This document shows, one piece after another, positions 1 through 7,500 of a stretch of 8,273 nucleotides of DNA (within the stretch, counting starts at the first letter, position 1; each line of letters starts with the position of its first letter). The position numbers were made by a program, and so were the translations under genes. The notes under the pieces are model-generated. The model saw nothing but the letters and a program-made list of their open reading frames with translations, made no database searches and was not told where the DNA came from. Source of the stretch: Verrucomicrobiales bacterium (GTDB taxonomy: Bacteria; Verrucomicrobiota; Verrucomicrobiia; Limisphaerales; Palsa-1400); contig JAQGOW010000229.1 of the NCBI GenBank assembly GCA_028293405.1, positions 1 through 8,273 of the forward strand, written 5' to 3'.

Positions 1-25
1 TTAATTTGAAACTGCAAAACTTCAA

Positions 26-259
26 ATGATTTGGTTCTTCCAGTTTCTCGCCCTCGCCATCTTTATCATTGGCTTCATAACCGCTCTTCTTCTCGGAAAA
101 ACTGCAACAGCGCCAAGACTTTTCGAGGTGTTTTTTTACTGTGTTGGTTTGTTCCTGTGCTGTATGGGAATTGCGCGGTGGCGCAAATGGAAATTGAGTT
201 GGATCGCTATGATAATAATCGTTTTGGTGTGCGGACTTCTGTTTGGGTTTCTGATTTGA
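26..259 (+). CDS. small three-helix membrane protein, unknown function
   Basis: I do not recognise this 77-residue protein. It is strongly hydrophobic, with three predicted membrane segments at about residues 2-24 (rich in F, I, L), 33-51 (containing FFYCVG and LFLCC) and 59-77, running to the C-terminus. A short basic stretch, ARWRKWK, lies between helices 2 and 3 and is probably cytoplasmic. The ATG at 26 is the first start in the window. No good Shine-Dalgarno sequence precedes it, so start and expression are uncertain. It ends in TGA and is convergent with the pentapeptide-repeat gene, 124 bp away; I see no strong terminator hairpin in that gap. The amino-acid pattern fits a real small inner-membrane protein better than chance, but composition is the only support. 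Confidence 0.55.
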   Translation: MIWFFQFLALAIFIIGFITALLLGKTATAPRLFEVFFYCVGLFLCCMGIARWRKWKLSWIAMIIIVLVCGLLFGFLI

Positions 260-383
260 GTCAACGCAAGATTGGCCCGAAATCGGACTAGAATGGCCTG
301 AAGCCGCGTTTGATTTTAGAAAGCGTCGCTGTCCCCATGCGTAGGCCGCGCACGTGCTAAATCCGAACCAAGGGAAAGCCAAA

Positions 384-977
384 TCAGGGCTGCAAGTTTG
401 CTTTGCTCCAGGCAAGCCATGCTTTCGTGTCATTGGTATTTATGTAAGTGTTGAATTGGTTAGATGCCCATTCCATGAATTGCGGCCCTCCCTGCTCGTA
501 GTGCAAAACGTTTGTCACACAATACCGCCACGTATCAAGAGATGTGACATTGGTAAAAACGAGCCGCTGTCCGTGCGCCCATTTTATAAAATCCGGCGAA
601 GAAGTTTTTGCATTGTAGAGGTTGCAACAAAACAACGTGGTATTGGTCCCAATGAAAGGCTGCCATAACTCCGCATTGGCAAAGTTGCAGTGAACAAACG
701 ATACGTTTCTCCATTCGCCCATTGGTATTTGCGCCCCTGCAAAGTTGCATATCCTGAATTCATTATGGCCATCGGCAGCGTAATCAAATATGCCGTTGTA
801 AGCTCCGCCGAAATCGCACCATACGAAAAGCGACTGTTTCAATTTCATAAACCACAACGACGTGTCTCGAAAATTGCACAGGTCGCAAAACGTTCCATCC
901 CACTTTGATGTGGTTAAGTCAGCACCAGAAAAATTTATCCTTTGGAAACGTCCACCTGCAAAATCGGCGTTTTCCAT
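384..977 (-). CDS. pentapeptide-repeat protein, C-terminal part of a frameshifted gene
   Basis: This 197-residue frame carries most of a pentapeptide-repeat domain (consensus A-D/N-L-x-x). Matches include ENADFAGG, INFSGADL, CNFRDTSL, CDFGGAYN, CNFAGAQI, CNFANAEL and CNLYNAKT. Such repeats fold into a right-handed quadrilateral beta-helix, usually a structural or protein-binding scaffold. The repeats fade after about residue 130, and a non-repeat tail rich in W, T and N finishes the protein. The ATG at 977 is unlikely to be the native start: the frame stays open upstream of it and reads VNLSKAR, which continues the repeat pattern and joins the upstream frame 919-1392 if one base of the C run at 1002-1005 is removed. 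The rejoined product would be 335 residues. Function is unknown. Family assignment is confident; whether the fragment is expressed is not. Confidence 0.8.
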   Translation of the reverse strand: MENADFAGGRFQRINFSGADLTTSKWDGTFCDLCNFRDTSLWFMKLKQSLFVWCDFGGAYNGIFDYAADGHNEFRICNFAGAQIPMGEWRNVSFVHCNFANAELWQPFIGTNTTLFCCNLYNAKTSSPDFIKWAHGQRLVFTNVTSLDTWRYCVTNVLHYEQGGPQFMEWASNQFNTYINTNDTKAWLAWSKANLQP

Positions 978-1392
978 CCGAGCTTTCGATAGATTTACCG
1001 GCCCCGATTAACACGATGCCACCAGTCAACGAAACTCCGTTTAACGGGACACCATCGCGGCTCAAATCTTCTAGCGCATCGCTGCGACCGGCATTGCCGG
1101 GTTTTCCGATAGCGGAGTTAAGAGTTTGCCAAGCTACGTAATGGCGCGACTTCTTTGAATCATCTGCCGCTTGTTTGCGTTGCGGAATGCCGGGATAAAT
1201 CCAGAGAATCAAAGACACTAGCAATGTCAGTTTCCCCAAATATTCCACTACCTTTAGAAAAGCTCGTTTACTCAACCAATATGCTATCCACTCGCACCAC
1301 CACTCCACTTTCACGAACGAACGGCGGAACCCTCCCTTGGTTGACTCAGATTTTTCGGCCCATGACGTCGGGCGTTTTGCTTCGTTACCCAT
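919..1392 (-). CDS. membrane-anchored N-terminal part of the frameshifted pentapeptide-repeat gene
   Basis: The first 130 or so of its 157 residues are native in character. A polar N-terminus is followed by a W-rich stretch (residues 31-40, WWCEWIAYWL), a hydrophobic helix at about 52-68 (LGKLTLLVSLILWIYPG) and then AWQTLNSAIGKPGNAGR at about 88-103. That last segment, with the following ALEDLSRDGVPLNGVSL, resembles the linker before the repeats in other membrane-anchored pentapeptide proteins known to me. After G130 the frame turns into a basic, aromatic tail (RRFCRWTFPKDKFFWC) with no repeat character. This is out-of-frame reading caused by an extra base at 1002-1005. The ATG at 1392 has no clear Shine-Dalgarno sequence. 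The likely topology is a single-pass protein with the repeat domain outside the membrane; the side is not determinable. The two fragments should be read as one gene, 384-1392. Confidence 0.75.
   Translation of the reverse strand: MGNEAKRPTSWAEKSESTKGGFRRSFVKVEWWCEWIAYWLSKRAFLKVVEYLGKLTLLVSLILWIYPGIPQRKQAADDSKKSRHYVAWQTLNSAIGKPGNAGRSDALEDLSRDGVPLNGVSLTGGIVLIGAGKSIESSDGKRRFCRWTFPKDKFFWC
1002..1005 (-). other. frameshift site in the pentapeptide-repeat gene (one extra G)
   Basis: On the coding strand the run GGGG sits between codon 129 (Ile) of the upstream frame and sequence that makes sense only in the next frame. Omitting one G gives GGIVLIG joined to PVNLSKARMENADF, a smooth pentapeptide pattern. 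As written, the upstream frame runs on for 27 meaningless codons. The downstream frame meets a TAA only four codons before this junction, so the crossover is confined to a few bases. Confidence 0.75.
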
Positions 1393-1662
1393 TGCCCGAT
1401 GCTAGAATAGAGTGGCAGAACCGCAAGGGCGCGACGAACCCCATACATTCTCCGCGCCCCCTTGCCTTGGCAGAATCACAACGAACCCCTCAAACATGGA
1501 AACCCGTATTACCCACAGTCATCGGCACGCAAACACCTTCGCGACCGCAGCGAGTGGAGTAGAGACCATTGACGAAAAACCCAACTGACTTTCAACAATT
1601 GCTTCGCGTCAACGTTTCAGGTTTTAGCGAGTGAAGGATGAACAAAACCGTCGATGGCAATG
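1393..1662. other. intergenic region with no supported gene
   Basis: This 270 bp lies between the start of the pentapeptide gene and the end of the sialidase-like gene, both on the minus strand, so it should hold a terminator for the latter and a promoter for the former. I find no stem-loop followed by a T tract and no well-spaced -35/-10 pair. A 30-codon plus-strand ORF (ATG at 1496, stop at 1586-1588) is present but lacks a ribosome binding site and has no recognisable content. Confidence 0.5.
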
Positions 1663-3066
1663 TTAGTTGCTGATGATTTTTCCGAGCAGGAAGAATTTGC
1701 GGTCGGGATACCAGAGGACGGTTTTGCCGTTGACGACGGTGCTGCTGGAATAGAGTGCGAGATCGAGGCGGCCGAGTTTTCCTGGCGGGCCTACGAGCAG
1801 GCCGTCGTGATCGAAAAAGAATTGGGGTTCGTCAAACCAGATGGGTTGTTCGGCGTTTGGTTGAAAATGGCCGATGACTTTCAAGACGGGGCGTCGATGC
1901 ATTTGCGTGTCGCGCGGTGTGAACCCTTTGTAATTGCCGTCGTGGCCGTGAATGAATAACGCATAATGGCCGCTGGCTGCCGTTGGACCGCCGAGGTCAA
2001 AGATCGGACAAGGTGACAGAGGGTGTTTGAGCGGGGTGCCGCCGTCTTTGCGCAAGAGCGGGCGCGCTTTGGTCCACGTTTTTCCATCATCGGCACTCAA
2101 CGTCCAATATGGACTGCCGGTCATCGTGCGCATGACGCAGAACAATCTGCCGTCGGGCAGTTTTACGATGGATGGTTCCTGGCAAACGCTGGTTTCGGGA
2201 TGGCCGGGGTAGGGGACGGTGAGGGCGTTTTTGTCGAAGCCGAAAAAGGAAATGTTTAACTGCGCAGGTTCGGGATTGTCGTCGATGTTATCGAACCGCA
2301 TGAATTCTGTGACGGAGTCGTGAGATATCCACGACGACGTCGGATTCTTTTTCACGGCTTTACTGGTCCAGCGAGTAAGGCCGGCAAAATATTTTCCGTC
2401 TTTCGTCAGTCGCAGCGGTTTTTGCCACGTGATGCAATTGGCCGGAAATGATGCGTCGGGATTATCGCGCGAGGTTCGCGGCACTGGAACGGGCTGTGGT
2501 TTGGACCATGTGTTTCCGAGGTCGTCGCTGTAGATGCCGGTCAGTCGGCCGGTCGTGTGTGGGAACGTGTCGGCTTTCCCGACGTGTTGACTGTAGAGGA
2601 CGTAGATGCGGCCGCGCTGGCTCACCATGGGAAAGGCCCAACTCGCCATCAATCCGTCGCCGGGTTTGGCGGGGCCTGCGATGATGCGCGGTTTGGTCCA
2701 CGTTTTGCCCTGGTCTTTGCTTTGCGCGAAAACGACGTGCTGGTCGGGTTCGCCTTCGCGCGTGCTTTGCGTCCAAATCACCATGAGCGATTTGTTGGGG
2801 CCATCGAAAACCAGGAAGTGTTCGTTGCCGGTGTCGGTCACGTCTTTGCCGGAAACCTCTGGCACAAAAACGACGTAATCCGGTTTGGTGGAATGAAGAC
2901 TGGCCGGAACTTTATCGCGCCACTGTTCGATGGGCGGAACGATGTTGTTGGTTTTTGCTTTCGGTGTCTGTGCGATTGCGGCGCTGGCGAGCAAGAGCCA
3001 AATCAATATCAACTGGCGCATCGTAGAAAGTTTCATGGCGATACAGACCGTGCGAACGATTGTCAT
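1663..3066 (-). CDS. secreted sialidase-like Asp-box (BNR) protein
   Basis: This 467-residue protein is predicted to be a six-bladed beta-propeller of the sialidase/neuraminidase superfamily (BNR_2 type), which releases terminal sialic acids or related sugars from glycans. Three Asp-boxes (S-x-D-x-G-x-T-W) are visible: SKDQGKTW (residues 116-123), SDDLGNTW (180-187) and SADDGKTW (324-331). Between them, QEPSIVKLPDGRL (296-308) and RTMTGSPYW (313-321) are typical of this family. I could not assign the arginine triad, Tyr/Glu pair or catalytic Asp, so true sialidase activity is unproven; bacteria of this group have many paralogues with other or unknown substrates. A signal peptide (LILIWLLLASAAIA, cleaved before QTPK) marks export. 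The ATG at 3066 overlaps the upstream hydrolase stop as ATGA, which favours that start by translational coupling. Internal ATGs at 3036 and 3021 would give a more ordinary signal peptide. The frame is intact, unlike its neighbours. Confidence 0.88.
   Translation of the reverse strand: MTIVRTVCIAMKLSTMRQLILIWLLLASAAIAQTPKAKTNNIVPPIEQWRDKVPASLHSTKPDYVVFVPEVSGKDVTDTGNEHFLVFDGPNKSLMVIWTQSTREGEPDQHVVFAQSKDQGKTWTKPRIIAGPAKPGDGLMASWAFPMVSQRGRIYVLYSQHVGKADTFPHTTGRLTGIYSDDLGNTWSKPQPVPVPRTSRDNPDASFPANCITWQKPLRLTKDGKYFAGLTRWTSKAVKKNPTSSWISHDSVTEFMRFDNIDDNPEPAQLNISFFGFDKNALTVPYPGHPETSVCQEPSIVKLPDGRLFCVMRTMTGSPYWTLSADDGKTWTKARPLLRKDGGTPLKHPLSPCPIFDLGGPTAASGHYALFIHGHDGNYKGFTPRDTQMHRRPVLKVIGHFQPNAEQPIWFDEPQFFFDHDGLLVGPPGKLGRLDLALYSSSTVVNGKTVLWYPDRKFFLLGKIISN
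3063..3066 (-). promoter_or_regulatory. ATGA stop/start overlap between hydrolase and sialidase-like genes
   Basis: On the minus strand the TGA that ends the hydrolase and the ATG that can start the sialidase-like gene share ATGA. This is the classic arrangement for translational coupling by terminating ribosomes and supports both co-transcription and the longer start at 3066. Confidence 0.6.
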
Positions 3067-3458
3067 TTCATCCGAGGTGGTTTCGTCGATGACAGATTAA
3101 GTACTTTGCGAAAAGTTGGCGCGAGGTTTTCTGCCATCCAATAGAATCCCAGATCGTTGGGATGTCCGCCATCGACGAGGCCGTCGGCGGGTGTCGGGCC
3201 AAGGAGCTTCGCGCCGTCCACGATGAAGAGTTTTTTATCGCCCGATTTCTGGCGTTCGCGAACGATTTGTTCGATGAACTTGCGGCGCGCGATCCAGTCC
3301 AATCCGAGCGATGGACTGCGTTTTTCGCGCGAGGTGTAGAGAGGGGTCATGACAACGATGGGGGTTTCGGGATGTGCGCTTCGGACGGCATCGAGAAAGG
3401 GCTCGTAGACTTCGCGCATCGCGTCGAAGGTTTTATGGTTCGCGCCAAAATCCAGCAC
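3063..3458 (-). CDS. SGNH/GDSL hydrolase, C-terminal part of a frameshifted gene
   Basis: This frame holds the second half of an SGNH hydrolase. It opens on GTG at the block III region (VLDFGAN, where the Asn helps form the oxyanion hole) and ends with block V, DGGHPNDLGF, which supplies the catalytic Asp (residue 96 here) and His (residue 99). The helical stretch between (FIEQIVRERQ and neighbours) is normal for the fold. The GTG is probably not a true start: upstream in the same frame the codons read IAASCY, continuing the family pattern, and the catalytic serine lies in the other frame (3347-4261). Adding one base near 3476-3477 rejoins the halves into a 399-residue protein with Ser215, Asp364 and His367. 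On its own this fragment would have no activity. The stop codon TGA overlaps the ATG of the sialidase-like gene. Confidence 0.8.
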   Translation of the reverse strand: MLDFGANHKTFDAMREVYEPFLDAVRSAHPETPIVVMTPLYTSREKRSPSLGLDWIARRKFIEQIVRERQKSGDKKLFIVDGAKLLGPTPADGLVDGGHPNDLGFYWMAENLAPTFRKVLNLSSTKPPRMK

Positions 3459-4261
3459 GTAACAGGAGGCCGCGATTCAGAAACGGCGCGGGCGAGTTCC
3501 GGTTCGCCAAGACCGTTGCCGCTGAAACCGAGATTCACGAAATCAAGATTCAGTTGGCGCGCGAGAATGGCCTGATAACTCATGCCGGGTCGGCTGGCAC
3601 AACCGCCTTGTGTGATGGACGTGCCGTAAAAAACGACTGGCTTCGCCACGGCAAACGGCTTTGCTTTCAGAAGTGTCGCATGATCGTCGACGCCGATTCC
3701 AAAAACTTTCACCGGCTTATAGAGAGGCAGGTAGAGTGTGATCTCGCGTTCGACGCGTGGCCCTTTTGAAAAATCGAACAGGATCGGTTCATAGACTTTT
3801 CCCGCTTTGGCGTCTTTGTCAGCAATGGCGGTGACCATGTAAGCGCCATCTACGTAAGCATCCACTCCGGTTTGGCCGAAGGCCTGCATGTTCGCCATGT
3901 TCGGCGCGGAGCTGTATTCGAGGCGAATGGCCAGCGTGGAGGAATCGGTGCGAAAACGGATGCGACCACCACTGGGACATTGCGCGAGGCTCCAGACTGG
4001 TTGACGAAAACTCGATTGGGACCGGATGGGCAGGCGACAGACACTGCCACCGTTTTCGTGGAACCAAGGGAGTCCGTTGACTTCGATGTCGCCGCTGGTC
4101 AGTGGAACCCAACGCAACCCGACAGTCGGTCGAGTCGTGTCGGCCGCAAGTGGAGTGGCGATTTCCTTTGCTCCTTGAGCGGGCGCGATAAAACTAAGCA
4201 GTGTTAGTGCAAAGATAACTATTACTGAAGAGCGCACTGAAAGAGCAGGTAGGTTTTTCAT
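3347..4261 (-). CDS. secreted SGNH/GDSL esterase, N-terminal part of a frameshifted gene
   Basis: The first 262 residues or so are genuine. Residues 1-30 form a signal peptide (hydrophobic VIVIFALTLLSFIA, cleavage near AQG). Residues 45-195 form a beta-rich domain resembling the GxDLY N-terminal domain found on Lipase_GDSL_3-type esterases, with the hallmark seen as GVDAYVDGAY (132-141). From about residue 208 the SGNH domain begins: block I FYGTSITQGG with nucleophile Ser215, and block II NLGFSGNGLGEPELA (243-257). After SE (261-262) the frame goes wrong and the last 40 or so residues are out-of-frame noise. Relatives hydrolyse acetyl or other esters, often on carbohydrates; the substrate here is unknown. 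The gene is first in a minus-strand operon with the sialidase-like gene and is divergent from the PATR/Ig gene. No clear Shine-Dalgarno sequence precedes the ATG at 4261. Confidence 0.82.
   Translation of the reverse strand: MKNLPALSVRSSVIVIFALTLLSFIAPAQGAKEIATPLAADTTRPTVGLRWVPLTSGDIEVNGLPWFHENGGSVCRLPIRSQSSFRQPVWSLAQCPSGGRIRFRTDSSTLAIRLEYSSAPNMANMQAFGQTGVDAYVDGAYMVTAIADKDAKAGKVYEPILFDFSKGPRVEREITLYLPLYKPVKVFGIGVDDHATLLKAKPFAVAKPVVFYGTSITQGGCASRPGMSYQAILARQLNLDFVNLGFSGNGLGEPELARAVSESRPPVTCWILARTIKPSTRCAKSTSPFSMPSEAHIPKPPSLS
3475..3480 (-). other. frameshift site in the SGNH hydrolase gene (one missing base)
   Basis: On the coding strand, TCT GAA TCG in the upstream frame becomes nonsense, while adding one A (TCT GAA ATC GCG) gives VSEIAASCYVLDFGANH, exactly the expected spacing between block II and block III of the family. 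The affected run is the TT at 3476-3477 on the plus strand. The precise base within a few positions is inferred from the protein pattern. Confidence 0.75.
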
Positions 4262-4315
4262 GAAAGGTAAACGATACCAAGCCTCGTCTGGTTAAGGGCC
4301 CGGTTCATGCGCTCC

Positions 4316-4344
4316 AGTAAAAGGAGGAACGTTGCCAATGGCAA
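4316..4344 (-). promoter_or_regulatory. candidate sigma-70-type promoter for the hydrolase/sialidase operon
   Basis: Reading the minus strand, TTGCCA (4344-4339, 5 of 6 to TTGACA) is followed after 17 bp by TTTACT (4321-4316, 4 of 6 to TATAAT). A start about 7 bp further would leave a 5' leader of roughly 50 bases before the ATG at 4261. Its -35 element lies within the small inverted repeat at 4332-4344. This is sequence matching only, and promoter consensus in this phylum is poorly known. Confidence 0.3.
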
Positions 4345-4391
4345 TCGAGTTTGACGACGCCTGTTGTAAGAAATCCCCGGAACTTATTTGA
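4321..4391 (+). CDS. possible 17-residue leader peptide with a perfect Shine-Dalgarno sequence
   Basis: AAGGAGG at 4321-4327, preceded by further A residues, is the best ribosome binding site in the window. Ten bases later an ATG (4338-4340) opens a 17-codon frame, MAIEFDDACCKKSPELI, ending in TGA at 4389-4391. The TGA overlaps the TTGACA of the candidate plus-strand promoter. The peptide has two adjacent Cys and two adjacent Lys codons but no obvious amino-acid run typical of attenuation leaders. It could be a leader peptide, the remnant of a lost gene start, or chance. If the promoter at 4388 is the only one, this ORF would not lie on the PATR transcript. Confidence 0.3.
4332..4344. repeat. 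small perfect inverted repeat TTGCC-AAT-GGCAA
   Basis: A 5-bp arm pair around a 3-bp centre lies in the divergent intergenic region, covering the candidate minus-strand -35 element and the start codon of the mini-ORF at 4338. It could be an operator half-site pair, but it is short enough to be chance. Confidence 0.25.
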
Positions 4392-4416
4392 CACCAGGGT
4401 GGTAACCTGATGTTCT
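4388..4416 (+). promoter_or_regulatory. candidate promoter for the PATR/Ig surface protein gene
   Basis: TTGACA at 4388-4393 is a perfect -35 consensus. Seventeen bases later TGTTCT (4411-4416) is only a 3 of 6 match for a -10 element. The distance to the preferred ATG at 4564 would leave a 5' leader of about 140 bases, long enough for regulation, though I see no known riboswitch in it. Confidence 0.35.
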
Positions 4417-4470
4417 AGCAGAAGTCACCGAGAATCTACCTACTACTGCAATTGTTAGAGTGTTACTCGT

Positions 4471-4563
4471 GTGTTCAGTACGCCACGTAAAAAACGGTCC
4501 CGACAACTAAGGTCCTTCTCACTTCCGCTGCGAAGCAGGCGCTCTCGCCGCATCCCAAACAAC
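4471..4563 (+). other. open Arg/Ser-rich extension upstream of the surface-protein start
   Basis: This in-frame stretch from a GTG at 4471 would add 31 residues with about eleven Arg/Lys and no acidic residues (for example SRQLRSFSLPLRSRRSRR). It ends directly at the signal-peptide ATG. I regard it as 5' leader read in frame by chance, though a very basic N-terminal extension could also be an unusually long signal-peptide n-region. Confidence 0.35.
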
Positions 4564-7500
4564 ATGAAAAAACGGCTCATTGGTTTTTTAGCAATCCTAT
4601 CATTTATTATCTCCCAGTTTGCATCCTATGGTGCATTGATCACCTTCTCGAATGGTGCAGGTACTGGCGTTTGGGGTACCGCTGGCAATTGGACCGGTGG
4701 CGTTATACCAGCCACCGCCGACGATGGTATCTTTGATCCCAACGTAGTCGCCATCCCGACGACCTTGCAAATCAATGCCAGCACCACCGTTGGAGGTGTC
4801 GAGTTTTGGCGCACAGTGAATAATGTTACCTTGGGCAACGGTGGCGGCACGGCTGCGACTCTAACTTTGAGCAGTGGGAGTCCAAATCCTCTCCTGGTTT
4901 ACTCGAATAGCGCGGGAACGCTCACTTTTAACAAAAGAGTTGGCTCCGGTACCGCTGACTTGAGCATTGCTGTCTCGGCAAGTGGAACGATGAATTGTGT
5001 TGGCAATGTAATTCTTAACCCGGTGATAAGTGGAGCTGGCAATATTTCTAAAATAGGGGTCGGGACTTTAACTCTCGGTGCCGCTAATACGTTTACCAGC
5101 ATCCTCAAGATCAACGAGGGGCCAGTTGCAATCGCAACTATCAACAACACGAGCGCTGCCGGCACGTTGGGCAACAGCGCGAACGCCGTTCAAATGGGAG
5201 CCAGTGGCAGCGTAACGGGAACGTTGAGTTATACGGGTTCGACCGCTTCCAGCACCAAAACATTCTCCTTGAATACCGGCGGTTTTGGCGGGTTTGACGT
5301 GACTTCGTCCGGGACTGTGCTGACGATTAGTGGAATTATCAGTGGCGCTGGCGGCCTTGTTAAAACCGGCTCTGGTCAGCTCACGTTGAGTGGCGTTAAT
5401 ACATACACTGGTACATCGGCGATAACGGGCGGCATTTTGTCGATCAGCACGGACACCGGGCTGGGAGCGGCGCCAGCCTCGGCAACGGCAGGCGCGGTCA
5501 CAATCAATGGAGGCACATTGCAGTCTTCCTCCACTGGAGTTGGCTCTACCTTCATCAGCGGAAACCGAGGCATTGCTATTGGCGCTAGCGGCGGCACGAT
5601 CGATATTCCTTCTTCCGTTGCGGTGCTTACTTATACAAGTGGCCAGATTACGGGTTCGGGCAACGTCCTGACCAAGAGTGGCGCGGGAACTTTCCGAAAC
5701 ACCACTCCAACGTCAACGACATTCACCAAATTGCTGGTGACGGGCGGACTTTACCAAGCTGCCACAGACCCGATTTTCGGAGCAGTGCCGGCCAGTCCAT
5801 TGTCCGACGCGATTACTCTTAACGGTGGTGGTATCAGCGTGAACGCCGGATTGACGTTCAGCGCAAACCGTGGAATTACGCTTGGCGCTTCTGGCGGCAT
5901 CATCGACGGTACTTCGGCCCCAGTTTGTCCGCAAATAATTACCGGGTCCGGCAATTTAACAAAGAACGGAAGCGGGATTTGCACCTTAAGTGGCGCGAAC
6001 ACTTACACCGGCAAGACGATCATCAATAGTAGTGCTCAAATCACGATCAATAACTCTGGCGGCGACGCCGCGTTGGGAACTGCTCCCGGCAGTTTTGTCG
6101 CGGATCAATTGACGCTCAATGGCGGAACCCTGAGTGTAGGCAGCGCCGCTAACGCGGTTTTGCCCCCAAACCGAGGCGTCACCATTGGTGCCAGCGGTGG
6201 CACGTTGAACGTGGGCAGCACAAAGAATTTGGAAGTTCAAGGCGTGATTGCAGGCTCAGGCGCGTTAACGTCTAGCGGCGCAACTGGCCAGTCTGTGACT
6301 TTGTCCGGCGCCAATACCTACACCGGCAAAACCAGCGTTGCTGGCGGCACGCTGATTGTGAGTTCGCTGAACAGCGTTTCCGGTGGCACTGCAAGCAGCA
6401 GTCTCGGACATCCGACCACTGTCGCAAACGGAACCATTGCAATCGGTACGGGAGCTGGGAATACAACGATGATTTATAATGGCCCTGGTGAAACATCCGA
6501 TCGCGTCATTGATATGACTGGCACCACTGGCAACACAGTAATCCAAGCCGATGGATCAGGAGCGCTGGTTTTGACCGCTGTTAACACCGCGAGTGCCAAC
6601 GGGCTCAAGAATTTCACACTGACCGGATCAAGCACGGCAACTAATACCATCGGCAAGATTGTCGATAGCACCGCTGCCACAACCATTAATAAAACAGGTG
6701 CGGGCACGTGGACGCTTGCCGGAGCAAATACGCACACCGGCGGGACACAGATTGGCAACGGCCTACTGAATTTTGGTAACGCCAACGCACTCAGTTCCGG
6801 TACGTTCAGTTTCACCGCCGGCGGTTCTTTTGACAATACAACCGGGTCGGATCTGACTGTTGCGAATGCGATGACACTGAGCGGCGGCAGCGCGACGTAC
6901 GTCGGCAGCGCGAACAACATGACCTTCAACGGCCTCACCTCTATCACTGGAGCGAATCGCGCGTTTACTGTGACGGCGCGCACGTTGATCCTTGCCGGAG
7001 GCGTCGGCCAGGATGGAAGTGCCCGTGGCCTTACCAAAGGTGGAAACGGCACTCTGGTTCTCCAAGGTACCAGCACATATACCGGAGCAACGACGATCAC
7101 CAACGGAACCTTGCGTGTTGACGGCAGTATCGCCAGCAGTTCCAGCGTCACTGTGACCAACGGCACGTTGAGCGGCACGGGGACTGTTCCCGCGCTCACT
7201 GTTAATAACAATGGTTTCGTTTCTCCAGGCGCAAGTCCGGGCACGCTCACCTGTTCAGGCGCGGTTACATTTAATTCTGGCGGCAATTACGTTTGGGAAG
7301 TCAACGATCTTAACGGCACGATTGGTTCGGCCTATGACACCATCAACGCCGCTTCGCTTAACATCGCAGCGACGACCGGTAGCAAGTTCAACATCAAAGT
7401 CACGTCACTTAGCGGCACAAGCGCCGGTCAGGCCGCAAACTTTAGCGGCACCACCGACTATGACTTTACCATTCTCCACACCACTGGCGGCATCACTGGC

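Noticed and set aside
260..383. Bidirectional terminator between the convergent small membrane gene and pentapeptide gene
   Set aside because: Only 4-5-bp stems (for example around AGCGTCGCT and TGCG...CGCA) without a T tract were found.
1002..1005. Programmed ribosomal frameshift in the pentapeptide gene
   Set aside because: No slippery heptamer, stimulatory structure or internal Shine-Dalgarno sequence is evident; a simple one-base indel fits as well, especially given the other lesions.
1155..1562. 135-codon plus-strand frame overlapping the pentapeptide gene start
   Set aside because: It covers the antisense of a supported gene for most of its length, has low-complexity, unpatterned translation and no ribosome binding site.
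1496..1588. 30-codon plus-strand ORF starting METRITHSHRH in the intergenic gap
   Set aside because: No Shine-Dalgarno sequence, no recognisable content and short. It could be part of a dispersed intergenic repeat, but that cannot be tested within one window.
2557..3144. 195-codon plus-strand open frame opposite the sialidase-like gene
   Set aside because: It lies antisense to a well-supported coding region with Asp-boxes, and its translation has no domain, signal or membrane pattern.
6474..7286. 270-codon minus-strand open frame opposite the PATR gene
   Set aside because: Its P/V/L-rich translation is what the reverse strand of Thr/Gly/Asn-rich repeat DNA gives; the plus strand has clear PATR motifs.
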